Shown here: positions 1 to 7,489 of the stretch, piece by piece | How positions within the stretch are numbered: the stretch's first letter is position 1 | Layout: each line of letters begins with the position of its first letter | Assembly (NCBI GenBank): GCA_035540955.1 | Contig: DATLFP010000135.1 | Coordinates: forward strand, 1 to 33,658 | DNA length: 33,658 nt | Source of the DNA: DATLFP01 sp035540955 | GTDB taxonomy: Bacteria; Actinomycetota; Acidimicrobiia; Acidimicrobiales; CADCSY01 | Direction of reading: 5' to 3' | Notes under the pieces: model-generated | Told to the model about the DNA's origin: nothing | The model's input: only the letters and a program-made list of their open reading frames with translations | Database searches by the model: none | Position numbers and translations under genes: made by a program

Positions 1-801
1 CACGTACAGGTGCTGGGCGGCCTCGCCGAGGTGGGGCACGGCCTGGACCGCGGTGGCGCCGGTGCCGATGATGCCGACCCGCTTGTCGCCGAGCTTGTCG
101 AGGTTCCCGTTCGAGTCCCCGCCGGTGTAGTCGTAGTCCCAGCGGCTGGTGTGGAAGGTGTGGCCCTCGAAGGTGCCGAGACCCGGGACGCCGGGCAGCT
201 TCGGCCGGTGCAGCGGCCCGCTGGCCGACACGACGAACCGCGCCCGCATGCGGTCGCCCCGGTTGGTCGACACGACCCAGCGACGGTCGCCGTCGTCCCA
301 CCGGACCTCGGTGACCTCGGTCTGGAAGACCGCGTTGTCGTAGAGGCCGAAGTGGCGCCCGATCGCCTGGCTGTGGGCGAGGATCTCGGGGGCGTGGGAG
401 TACTTCTCGACCGGGACGTAGCCGAGCTCTTCGAGCAGCGGGAGGTAGACGTAGGACTCGATGTCGCACTGGGCGCCCGGGTAGCGGTTCCAGTACCACG
501 TGCCGCCGAAGTCGCCGCCCTTCTCGATGATGCGGATGTCGTCCGGGGCGAGGCCGGCGTCGCGGAGGCGGGCGCCGGCGAGCAGCCCGCCGAACCCGCC
601 ACCGAGCACGACCACCTCGACCAGATCGGTGAGCGGCTCTCGCTCGACCCAGGCGGTGTACGGATCGTCGACGAAGCGGGCGAACTCACCGGCGACCTCG
701 ACGTACTGGTCGTTGCCGTCGGGCCGCAGCCGCTTGTCGCGCTCCTCGCGGTACTTCGCCCGCAGGACCTCGGGATCGAAGTCGAGCTCGGTCGTGGTCA
801 T
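1..801 (-). CDS. Flavin-binding Baeyer-Villiger-type monooxygenase, N-terminal part (cut by left edge)
   Basis: 267 codons are visible with no stop before base 1, so the C-terminal half lies outside. The N-terminal extension is followed by a first Rossmann motif (VVVLGGGFGG, FAD) at about residues 63-72, a GTWYWNRYPGA segment, the type I Baeyer-Villiger fingerprint FEGHTFHTSRW (FxGxxxHxxxW) and a second Rossmann motif (VGIIGTGATA, NADPH). Family members use FAD, NADPH and O2 to turn ketones into esters or lactones; some oxidise heteroatoms. The ATG at 799-801 follows an AGGGGAG ribosome site. It is the third gene of a leftward operon, 41 bases after the SDR, which suggests alcohol to ketone to ester chemistry under the TetR regulator at 2941. 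The substrate is unknown. Confidence 0.9.
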   Translation of the reverse strand, partial: MTTTELDFDPEVLRAKYREERDKRLRPDGNDQYVEVAGEFARFVDDPYTAWVEREPLTDLVEVVVLGGGFGGLLAGARLRDAGLAPDDIRIIEKGGDFGGTWYWNRYPGAQCDIESYVYLPLLEELGYVPVEKYSHAPEILAHSQAIGRHFGLYDNAVFQTEVTEVRWDDGDRRWVVSTNRGDRMRARFVVSASGPLHRPKLPGVPGLGTFEGHTFHTSRWDYDYTGGDSNGNLDKLGDKRVGIIGTGATAVQAVPHLGEAAQHLYV

Positions 802-842
802 CGTGCACTCCCCTCGTACGGGTCTCGAAGTCGGGTGTTCGG

Positions 843-1679
843 TCAGCCGATCATCTGCAGCGCCGGGTTGGCGCCCTCGACGATCGCCTTCATGCGGGTC
901 TCCACCGCCGGTGTCATGTCCGGGTGGGTCAGCACGTAGAAGTGGTCCTCGCGGATGGCCTGCAGCACCAGCGATGCGACCTCGGCCGGCGGCATGCCGG
1001 TCGCCAGCATCTGCTTGAGCATGTCGGCTCGCCCGTCGTCCGCCCGACCGGCACCGCCACCGAGCGCCGGTGGCCGGTTGCGCTCCGAGGAGTGGATGTT
1101 GGTGTTCACCCACCCCGGGCACAGCACCGACACGCCGATGGCGCCGCCCTGCATGTTCATCTCGTGGTACAGCGACTCCGAGATCGCGACCACCGCGAAC
1201 TTGCTCGCCGAGTACGGGCCCATGAACGGCCCGGCCACGTGGCCGGCGAGCGAGGCGGTGTTGACGACGTGGCCGGGCTCTCCGCCGGCGAGCATCCGGG
1301 GCAGGAACGCGTGCAGCCCGTTGATCACGCCCCACAGGTTGACGCCGAGCACCCACTGCCAGTCGGCCAGCGACAGCTCCGCGATCAGCCCACCGGATCC
1401 GACGCCGGCGTTGTTGCACAGCACGTGGACCGACCCGAACCGCTCGTAGGCGGCGTCGGCCAGCGCGCCCACCGACTCGGCGTCGGCGACATCGGTCACC
1501 ACCGGCAGCACCTCGGCGCCGCCGGCGGCCAGCGACTCGGCGGCGGCGGCGAGCGCGCCCTGCTCCACATCGGCGAGCACGACGCGCATGCCTTCCGCCG
1601 CGAACCGCTCGGCGAGCCCGAACCCGATCCCGCTGGCGGCGCCGGTGACGACCGCGGTTCGCCCGATCAGGTCGTCCAT
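843..1679 (-). CDS. Short-chain dehydrogenase/reductase
   Basis: A 278-aa classical SDR. Cofactor motif TGAASGIG is at residues 12-19, NNAG at 89-92, and the catalytic set N114, S143, Y156, K160 (YSASK) is complete. Asp37 after the second strand (VLAD) favours NAD(H). The family oxidises alcohols or reduces ketones. The C-terminal region (residues about 210-278) is a longer tail, as in SDRs acting on bulky hydrophobic substrates. Its ATG at 1677-1679 shares a base with the TGA of the ferritin-like gene (TGATG), so translation is probably coupled. The monooxygenase follows directly. The likely role is to supply a ketone for that enzyme (inference from context). Confidence 0.92.
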   Translation of the reverse strand: MDDLIGRTAVVTGAASGIGFGLAERFAAEGMRVVLADVEQGALAAAAESLAAGGAEVLPVVTDVADAESVGALADAAYERFGSVHVLCNNAGVGSGGLIAELSLADWQWVLGVNLWGVINGLHAFLPRMLAGGEPGHVVNTASLAGHVAGPFMGPYSASKFAVVAISESLYHEMNMQGGAIGVSVLCPGWVNTNIHSSERNRPPALGGGAGRADDGRADMLKQMLATGMPPAEVASLVLQAIREDHFYVLTHPDMTPAVETRMKAIVEGANPALQMIG

Positions 1680-2791
1680 CAGTACCCGACCGGCTCGCCG
1701 GCGGCCACGAACGTCGTGCCGTCGGTAGACGGCACGAACTCGCCGAGGGAGTGGAACTCCTCGAGGAGGTCGCCGCCGTTGGGCTTGGTCTTGATGGCGC
1801 GCTCGATCTCGGAGAGCACGAAGGCGCGGTTCTGGTCCTCGAGCATGCCGAGCGACTCCGCCATCGACGCGTCCCACATCGTGTCGATGATCTCGGCGCC
1901 CGGGTACTTGCGGCCGGACTCGCCGATGAAGGTGCGGGCCCGCATCTCGCTGAGGCCGGTGCGCAGGTACTCGACGTGCGGCGTCTCGTCGGACTTGATG
2001 GCCCGCACGATCTCGGCCGCGGCGCCGTCGCCGGCCACGAGGTCGACGTCGGACAGGACCTCCTCGGCCCAGCTGAACACGTGGAACGCCTTGATCTCCA
2101 CGAACAGCACCCGAAGCATCGTGGAGATCAGCATCTCCAGGCCGATGTCGATGTCCTCGAACGCCCGGCGCTCCAGAAAACGGGTCATGGCCGCCTGCGG
2201 ATCGGCGCCGGCGCCGCCGACGGGGATGCCCATCCGCTTCATCATCTCGGCGGTCTGGTCCTCGGTGACCGGGTTCTCGAAGGCGATGTCGCGGGACACG
2301 TACCACATGCGGTCGTGGCCGGCTTCGTCCTCCCAGCCCGCCTCGTCGCGGGCGTGGGCCTCGACGAGGCCCTTGGCGAGGTGGTCCAGGGCAGTGCCCC
2401 GCACGTCCTCGACGAAGAACTGCTGCATGTCGGCCGGTGCCAGGTAGCGGATCATGGCGCCGAAGCCCTCGACGGTGCCGATGCGGGTGAGCTGCACGAT
2501 CATCGGCTCGCGGATCCCGTTGCGCAGCAGGAGCTTCGCCTGGGCGACGTTCGGGTAGTTGCCGGGCCACGTCTCGAGCGGCGCGGTCAGCACCGGCGTG
2601 CCGGTGAGCTCCTCGTGGTGCTGCTGCCAGCTGCGGATCGCCTCGGTCCGGAACTTGGTGCGGGGCGAGACGTAGGTGCCGTCGGACAGGTAGCCACCGT
2701 GGCACCGCACGCCGTTCAGGACGAGCGGCTCCTCGACGTCGTGGGTCGAGAGCAGCTCGTCCCAGGTGTAGTCCAGCTGCAGGTTGCTCAT
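1679..2791 (-). CDS. Conserved protein with ferritin-like helices, function unknown
   Basis: A 370-aa soluble protein with no signal peptide or membrane segment. I do not recognise a named family with certainty. Its centre is helical and carries metal-ligand-like motifs: EIKAFH in one helix and DETPHVEYL (an ExxH motif) in a later one, with further Glu and His residues in an earlier helix (FVEDVRGTALDHL, GLVEAH). This resembles a di-iron ferritin-like four-helix bundle such as those of diiron oxygenases, but the full ligand set could not be proven by eye. It opens the leftward operon with an SDR and a Baeyer-Villiger-type monooxygenase. The ATG at 2789-2791 has a strong GGAGGGAG site. An oxidative role on the same substrate is an inference. 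Confidence 0.7.
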   Translation of the reverse strand: MSNLQLDYTWDELLSTHDVEEPLVLNGVRCHGGYLSDGTYVSPRTKFRTEAIRSWQQHHEELTGTPVLTAPLETWPGNYPNVAQAKLLLRNGIREPMIVQLTRIGTVEGFGAMIRYLAPADMQQFFVEDVRGTALDHLAKGLVEAHARDEAGWEDEAGHDRMWYVSRDIAFENPVTEDQTAEMMKRMGIPVGGAGADPQAAMTRFLERRAFEDIDIGLEMLISTMLRVLFVEIKAFHVFSWAEEVLSDVDLVAGDGAAAEIVRAIKSDETPHVEYLRTGLSEMRARTFIGESGRKYPGAEIIDTMWDASMAESLGMLEDQNRAFVLSEIERAIKTKPNGGDLLEEFHSLGEFVPSTDGTTFVAAGEPVGY

Positions 2792-2831
2792 GCTCGCTCC
2801 CTCCGGCGCCGCGACAGCGGCGCGAACCTGT

Positions 2832-2863
2832 GTTGCCTCACGGGGCTACACTCGTGAGGCAAC
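2832..2863. promoter_or_regulatory. Perfect 11-base inverted repeat, likely TetR operator
   Basis: GTTGCCTCACG at 2832-2842 is repeated in perfect reverse complement (CGTGAGGCAAC) at 2853-2863, with a 10-base spacer. It lies in the 149-base gap between the leftward operon and the rightward TetR gene. The spacer contains TACACT (2847-2852), which fits a -10 hexamer for the TetR transcript, so a bound dimer would cover that promoter. Arm centres are 21 bases apart, two turns of DNA, as expected for TetR-family operators. Assignment to this regulator is inferred from position. Confidence 0.75.
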
Positions 2864-2890
2864 CCTATGCCGCGGCAGCCGAGAAGGGCA

Positions 2891-2944
2891 ATGGTCCACG
2901 TCGTGACAGACTTCACAACGGGCATCGCCGGCGGTCGACGGTGA
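2891..2944 (+). CDS. Possible 17-codon upstream ORF coupled to the TetR gene
   Basis: ATG at 2891 opens MVHVVTDFTTGIAGGRR and stops with a TGA at 2942-2944 that overlaps the GTG start of the TetR gene (2941-2943) in the arrangement GTGA. An AAGGG stretch sits just upstream of the ATG. The TetR gene has no good ribosome site of its own, so it may be read by re-initiation after this short frame. No homologue is recognised. It could also be chance. Confidence 0.35.
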   Translation: MVHVVTDFTTGIAGGRR

Positions 2945-3519
2945 CGGCGACCCGCCCGCTGCTGCGTCGCGACGAACGCCGCGCATCGATCCTCGACGGC
3001 GCCGCCGCCGCGTTCGCCGACGCCGGCTTCGCCGCCACCTCGATGGAGACGATCGCGGCGTCGGCCGGCGTGTCCAAGCTGATCGTGTACCGCCACTTCG
3101 ACTCCAAGGAGGAGCTGTACCGGTCGGTCATCGAGCAGGTCGCGGCCCGGCTGGCGGCGGTGTTCGCCGAAGCGGTCGCGCACGGCGATCCCGCCGAGGC
3201 ACCGGCCCGGGCGTTCCTCGCCGTCGCCCGCGAGGATCCCGACGGCTTCGCCTTGCTCTGGCGGCACTCGGCGCGCGAGCCGCAGTTCGCCGAGCACGTC
3301 GAGCGGTTCCGGTCCCTCGCGGTCGCCTACGCCCGATCGCGGCTGGCACCCCTCCTTTCGGACGAGTCGCTGGAGACCTGGGCCGCCGAGACGATCGTGG
3401 ACGTGCTCGTGGCCTCGGTCCTGCACTGGCTCGACCACGACGACGGCCGGCGCGACGACGCGTTCGTGGCGCGCGCCGGGCGGTCGATGCGCGCGCTGGT
3501 CGAGGCCTGGGCCGGCTGA
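2941..3519 (+). CDS. TetR/AcrR-family transcriptional regulator
   Basis: 192 aa from GTG at 2941. The N-terminal helix-turn-helix (residues about 10-60: RRASILDGAAAAFADAG, then TSMETIAASAGVSKLIVYRHFDSKEELY) is the standard TetR DNA-binding domain. The rest is the variable ligand-binding/dimer domain. The frame stays open upstream to 2830, but that extension is basic, unlike the family and overlaps the operator, so the GTG start is preferred. The gene is divergent from the ferritin-like/SDR/monooxygenase operon, with a perfect palindrome between them, so it probably represses that operon and itself until a ligand (a substrate or acyl-CoA) binds. Confidence 0.93.
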   Translation: MTATRPLLRRDERRASILDGAAAAFADAGFAATSMETIAASAGVSKLIVYRHFDSKEELYRSVIEQVAARLAAVFAEAVAHGDPAEAPARAFLAVAREDPDGFALLWRHSAREPQFAEHVERFRSLAVAYARSRLAPLLSDESLETWAAETIVDVLVASVLHWLDHDDGRRDDAFVARAGRSMRALVEAWAG

Positions 3520-3532
3520 GGGCGCTCAGCCG
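3513..3532. terminator. Bidirectional hairpin over the two convergent stop codons
   Basis: CGGCTGA (3513-3519) pairs with TCAGCCG (3526-3532) around a 6-base loop. One arm contains the TGA of the TetR gene, the other the TGA of the acyl-CoA dehydrogenase gene. There is no T-run, so termination strength is uncertain. Confidence 0.5.
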
Positions 3533-4833
3533 TCGCCGCGCTGGGTGCCGACCCGCAGCTCGCGGAAGGGCACGTCGCGATCCACCTGGGGCTCCTTCGG
3601 GAGGCCGAGGACCCGCTCGCCGATGATGTTGCGCTGCACCTCGTTGGTGCCGCCGGCGATGGAGATGGCATGCGCCGACAGCGCCACGTTCTGCACCTCG
3701 CCACCGAGGGGCGCGTCCTCGCCCGCGAGCATGCCGTGCGCCCCGAGGATCGACATGCCGACGTCGCGGGTGGCGTGCAGGTTCACCGCGGCGGCGAGCT
3801 TGCCGGTGGAGCCCTCGGGCCCGGGGCGGCCGCCGGCGCGGATGGCGGCGACGGCGCGGTCACCGGTGAGCCGGGTCGCCTCGTTCATGGCGTGGATGCG
3901 GGCGATGCCCTGGCGCACGACCGGGTCGCCGGTGACCCCCATCGCCTCGGCCGCCGACCGCAGCAGCCGGGACCCGCCGGCGAAGGCCGCCATCATCGAG
4001 CCCATCTCCGCCTCGCCGCCCACGCCCACGCCGGCGACGACGTCGCCCGCCCGCCGGTCGAGGAACCCGGCCTTCTCACCCGGTGTCGCCTGGCTCATCA
4101 TGTCCCCGCCGATGCCGGCCCGCTCGTAGGCGAGGGTGGTGATGGCCACGCCCCAGCCGGCCCCGACGTCGCCCACGACGTTGGCGTGCGGCACCCGGGC
4201 ATCGGTGAAGAACACCTCGTTGAAGCTGGCCGCGCCGTTCATCTGCTTGAGCGGCCGGATCTCGATGCCGGGCTGGTCAACGTCGATGATGAAGTAGGTG
4301 ATCCCCCGGTGCTTCGGGGCATCGACGTCGGTGCGGGCCAGCAGCATGCCCTTGACCGCCTGGCGAGCACCGGAGGTCCACACCTTCTGGCCGTTGACGA
4401 TCCACTCGTCGCCGTCGCGCACCGCCCTCGTCTGGAGGCTGGCGAGGTCGGAGCCGGAGCCGGGCTCGCTGAAGAGCTGGCACCACGCCTCGGCGCCGGT
4501 CGCCAGCGGCGGCAGCCACCACCCCTTCTGCTCCTCGGTGGCGTGGGCGACGATCGTCGGCGCCGCCAGGCCCTGGCCGAGACCGCCGGGTGGGCCGAGG
4601 GCGCCGGCCCGGCGCAGCTCGTCGCGCACGACGGCGGCCAGCTCCGGCGACAGCCCGCGGCCGAACCACTCCCGCGGCCAGGTCGGGAACCCCCAGCCCG
4701 ACTCGCCCAGCCGCTGCCACCACGCCCGCACCGTCAGGTCCGGGTCCCACGCGTCGGCGAGCCACGCCCGCACCTCAGATCGGACGTGCGCCCCCTCGAG
4801 CGTGTCCTCGACCGCCTGCTCGGCCTCGGCCAT
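3526..4833 (-). CDS. Acyl-CoA dehydrogenase
   Basis: A 435-aa flavoprotein that introduces an alpha,beta double bond into an acyl-CoA. The middle domain shows CQLFSEPGSGSDLASLQT and VNGQKVWTSGA, then FFTDARVPHANVVG. The C-terminal helical domain contains LAYERAGIG (candidate base Glu in the position used by some family members) and ends with AISIAGGTNEVQRNIIGERVLGLP, the usual flavin/substrate segment. Length is slightly above the common 380-400. The ATG at 4831-4833 has a run of G upstream; longer frames add only low-complexity Arg/Ala sequence. It carries its own promoter (4881-4909) although it lies downstream of two CoA-transferases on the same strand. The type resembles actinobacterial FadE proteins of steroid or branched substrates; the actual substrate is unknown. 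Confidence 0.93.
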   Translation of the reverse strand: MAEAEQAVEDTLEGAHVRSEVRAWLADAWDPDLTVRAWWQRLGESGWGFPTWPREWFGRGLSPELAAVVRDELRRAGALGPPGGLGQGLAAPTIVAHATEEQKGWWLPPLATGAEAWCQLFSEPGSGSDLASLQTRAVRDGDEWIVNGQKVWTSGARQAVKGMLLARTDVDAPKHRGITYFIIDVDQPGIEIRPLKQMNGAASFNEVFFTDARVPHANVVGDVGAGWGVAITTLAYERAGIGGDMMSQATPGEKAGFLDRRAGDVVAGVGVGGEAEMGSMMAAFAGGSRLLRSAAEAMGVTGDPVVRQGIARIHAMNEATRLTGDRAVAAIRAGGRPGPEGSTGKLAAAVNLHATRDVGMSILGAHGMLAGEDAPLGGEVQNVALSAHAISIAGGTNEVQRNIIGERVLGLPKEPQVDRDVPFRELRVGTQRGDG

Positions 4834-4880
4834 GCCGGCCCCCCAGCTGCTCGAGACGGGCGCCCCCCGTCGGCGCCGCC

Positions 4881-4909
4881 AACCTACGCCGGCACCCCGA
4901 CCCGCACAA
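4881..4909 (-). promoter_or_regulatory. Promoter for the acyl-CoA dehydrogenase gene
   Basis: Read on the minus strand, TTGTGC (4909-4904) and TAGGTT (4886-4881) are separated by exactly 17 bases. The predicted start near 4874 would give a leader of about 40 bases before ATG 4833. It lies in the 88-base gap after the upstream CoA-transferase. Confidence 0.55.
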
Positions 4910-4921
4910 CGGGCGATCCGA

Positions 4922-6052
4922 TCAGGCCAGATCGGGGTCGGCGTCGTGCTCGCCGAGGCGCGGCGCCCGGCCCGCCCGCCACGGCGTCGCCGACAGCCGG
5001 TACGGCGCACCGGGCATGCGCACGGTGCCGAGCTCGGGATCCTCGACGTCGACCCAGAACCCCCGGGCCGCGAGGTGCGGGTCCTCGGCGAGGTCGGCGA
5101 CGGTGTTGACCGGCGTGCACGGGATGCCCCGGCGCTGGGCCTCGGCGAACAGCTCGTGCTTCGGGTACGTCACGGTCAGCTCGCTGGTCCACTCGTCGAC
5201 CAGCTCGGCCGCCTCGACCCGCGTCAGCACCTCGCGGAAGACGGGCTCGGTCGCCGCCTCGTTGCCGGTCCGCTCGTGCATCCACGCCGCGAGCGCGTCC
5301 CAGTGCTCGGGGACCACGATGACCACCGACGCCCAGCCGTCGGCGCACGGGTACAGCCCCCACGGCCGGATGGCGGCGCGCCGGTTGCCCTGGCGCTCGC
5401 GGGGCACGAGGTCATCGACCCAGTACGGCACGCCGACCTCGATGCCGGCAAGCATCGCCGACTCGACGATCGACACGTCCACCACCTGACCCTGTCCCGT
5501 CCGCCGCCAGGCCCGCAGCGCGAGCAGCGCGCCGATGGCGGCGTTGAACGACGCCAGCACGTGGGCCAGCCGCACCGGCCCGCCCGGCACGACCGGCGGC
5601 CGGTCGGGTTCGCCGGTCGTGCGCAGCACGCCCGACTGCGCCCACGCGGTGAGGTTCGAGGCCCGCCAGTGCCGCCGGGGACCGGTGAGGCCGAAGGGCG
5701 TGACGGCCACCCACACCAGTGCCGGGTTGGCGGCGCACAGGGCGGCGGGCCCGGTGTCGAGCCCGTCGAGGTGGCCGGGCGGGCTCGTGTCGACCACGAC
5801 GTCGGCCCGGGCCGCGAGCCGGGCGAGCCGCGCTCGACCTTCCTCGGTCCCGATGTCGGCGACGACCGACCGCTTGTTGGTGTCGAAGTACGCCGAGCCG
5901 AGCCCCTTCGGAGGCAGGTGGCGCAGCCGGCTGCCCCCGGGCGGCTCGAGCCGGACCACGTCGGCGCCGAGGTCGGCGAGCAGCTTGGTGGCGTAGGCCA
6001 CGCTCTCGTCGCCGAGCTCGAGGACCCGGATCCCGTCGAGCGCGCCGGTCAC
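4922..6052 (-). CDS. CaiB/BaiF CoA-transferase homologue with catalytic Asp replaced by His
   Basis: A 376-aa class III CoA-transferase-fold protein: N-terminal ATKLLADLGADVVRLEPPGG, then VTPFGLTGPRRHW, RRTGQGQVVDVS, WGLYPCADGW and a C-terminal APRLGEHD. In the family an Asp sits 15 residues before the Leu that closes the AL motif preceding R..TGxGQ, and it carries the acyl anhydride/CoA thioester. Here that place is His164 (VRLAHVLASFN). The protein is therefore unlikely to work by the standard mechanism alone. GTG at 6050-6052 overlaps the TGA of the intact CoA-transferase upstream (GTGA), so the two proteins are probably made in equal amounts and may form a heteromer in which this is the non-catalytic subunit (inference; BbsEF is a known heteromeric class III enzyme). 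Confidence 0.85.
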   Translation of the reverse strand: MTGALDGIRVLELGDESVAYATKLLADLGADVVRLEPPGGSRLRHLPPKGLGSAYFDTNKRSVVADIGTEEGRARLARLAARADVVVDTSPPGHLDGLDTGPAALCAANPALVWVAVTPFGLTGPRRHWRASNLTAWAQSGVLRTTGEPDRPPVVPGGPVRLAHVLASFNAAIGALLALRAWRRTGQGQVVDVSIVESAMLAGIEVGVPYWVDDLVPRERQGNRRAAIRPWGLYPCADGWASVVIVVPEHWDALAAWMHERTGNEAATEPVFREVLTRVEAAELVDEWTSELTVTYPKHELFAEAQRRGIPCTPVNTVADLAEDPHLAARGFWVDVEDPELGTVRMPGAPYRLSATPWRAGRAPRLGEHDADPDLA

Positions 6053-7389
6053 GAGCGCGGCCCCCAGTCCAGCTCGGGCAGGAGCTGGGGCACCCAGTCG
6101 AGATAGGGCCGGCGCAAGCGGACGGCGGGATCGCCCATCGGCCACACCGCGCCCCGCTCGGCCATCGCCGCCACCTGCTCGGGCGTGCACCCGGCCAGGC
6201 CCACGAGCACCTCCTCGTTGTCCTCGCCGAAGGACGGCGCGCCCCGCTCGATGCCGCCGGGGGTCGCGGCCAGGTTGATCGGGATCGACGTCGTCAGGTC
6301 GGGCCCGAACCGGGTGTTGGGCGGCGCGCCCCAGAAGCCCCGGCTGGCGAGGTGCCGGTCGGCGAGCAGGGCGGCGTTGTCGACCACGGCGGCGGCGGCC
6401 ACCGCGGCGGCCTGGAGCCACTCGGCGATCTCGGCGTCGGTGTGGGCCGCCGTCCACCCGGCGATCAGCGCGTCGAGCTCGTCGAGGTGGGCGAGGCGCC
6501 CCTCGGCGGTCGCGAAGCGCTCGTCGGCCAGCCACTCGGGCCGGACCGCGACCCGGCACAGTGCGGCCCACCCGGCGTCGTCCTCGACGGTGATCGCCAC
6601 CCACCGGTCTCGGCCCCGGCACGGGTACACGCCCTCGGGCGCGGCCCACCCGCCCCGGTTGCCGGCGCGGCCCGGCACGTGGCCAGTCCGGTCATGGTCG
6701 ACCAGGATGTCGCCGAGGAGGGCGACGGTGGCCTCGAACTGCGCGACCTCCACCCGCTGCCCCTCGCCGGTGCGGTCGCGGTGCTCGAGGGCGGCGAGCG
6801 CGCCGACGACGCCGGTGAGCCCGTTGGTGTAGTCGGGCAGCGCGATGCTGGCGATCGCGGCGGGCGGCCGGTCGGGCCAGCCGGTGAGCTCGTCCAGGCC
6901 GACCAGCGGCGCCTGGTTGGGGCCCCAGGCGAGATAGTCGTGGTACGGCGTGCCCTCGGTGGCGCCGAACCCGGGCAGCACGACGTAGACGAGATCGGGC
7001 CGCAGGGCGGCGAGCGCCTCGTAGCCGAGGCCGCTGTCGCGCAGCGCCGGTGCCGAGAAGTTCGACAGGAACACGTCGCAGGTGGCGACGAGCCGCTCGG
7101 CGACGGCGAAGGCCTCGGCGTCCTTCAGGTTCAGCCCGACGCTGCGGACCCCACCCCAGAGCTCGTTGAGCAGCGGGCTGCTGTCGGTCCACACCGCCGG
7201 CCCGTGGGTGTCGGGTCCGAGCCAGCGCGAGCCCACCCGGCGGATGAGGTCGGGGTTGACCCGCGACTCGACACGGATCACCTCGGCCCCGAACCACGCG
7301 AAGACTCGCGACGCGATCGGCCCGGCGATGCCCACGACGTGCGCGAGCACCCGGATGCCGGCCAGCGGCCGGCTGTCGGCGTCGACCAT
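6049..7389 (-). CDS. CaiB/BaiF CoA-transferase (catalytic Asp present)
   Basis: 446 aa. Class III CoA-transferase features: GPIASRVFAWFGAEVIRVES near the start, GLGYEALAALRPDLVYV, then IALPDYTNG with Asp186 exactly 15 residues before the Leu of AALEHRDRTGEGQ, followed by EGVYPCRGRDRWV and FGEDNEEVL. The family moves CoA between carboxylic acids. ATG at 7387-7389 follows an AGGGGAGGAC site; a longer frame to 7416 would begin at or before the predicted transcript start (-10 TACGGT at 7420-7415), which supports the shorter form. Its stop overlaps the start of the His-variant paralogue. It is divergent from the SDR at 7490. Substrate unknown. Confidence 0.9.
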   Translation of the reverse strand: MVDADSRPLAGIRVLAHVVGIAGPIASRVFAWFGAEVIRVESRVNPDLIRRVGSRWLGPDTHGPAVWTDSSPLLNELWGGVRSVGLNLKDAEAFAVAERLVATCDVFLSNFSAPALRDSGLGYEALAALRPDLVYVVLPGFGATEGTPYHDYLAWGPNQAPLVGLDELTGWPDRPPAAIASIALPDYTNGLTGVVGALAALEHRDRTGEGQRVEVAQFEATVALLGDILVDHDRTGHVPGRAGNRGGWAAPEGVYPCRGRDRWVAITVEDDAGWAALCRVAVRPEWLADERFATAEGRLAHLDELDALIAGWTAAHTDAEIAEWLQAAAVAAAAVVDNAALLADRHLASRGFWGAPPNTRFGPDLTTSIPINLAATPGGIERGAPSFGEDNEEVLVGLAGCTPEQVAAMAERGAVWPMGDPAVRLRRPYLDWVPQLLPELDWGPRS

Positions 7390-7489
7390 GCGTCCTCCCC
7401 TCGCTCCTCGCCGCACCGTAGCGAGCGGGCGACGGCGCCGCCGGCGCGAGTTTGCCTACGATCGGCCCGGCCGGCGAGAGGGGGAGCCG
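7390..7489. promoter_or_regulatory. Divergent promoter region
   Basis: A 100-base gap. On the minus strand TACGGT (7420-7415) fits a -10 about 26 bases before the CoA-transferase ATG. On the plus strand TACGAT (7457-7462) fits a -10 about 28 bases before the SDR ATG, whose ribosome site is GAGAGGGGGAG. No convincing -35 was found for either. Confidence 0.45.

Noticed and set aside
3670..6106. Long open frames on the plus strand opposite the dehydrogenase and CoA-transferase genes
   Set aside because: They are antisense frames kept open by high GC. Their translations are His/Gly/Arg-rich with no family motifs, while the minus strand shows complete enzymes.
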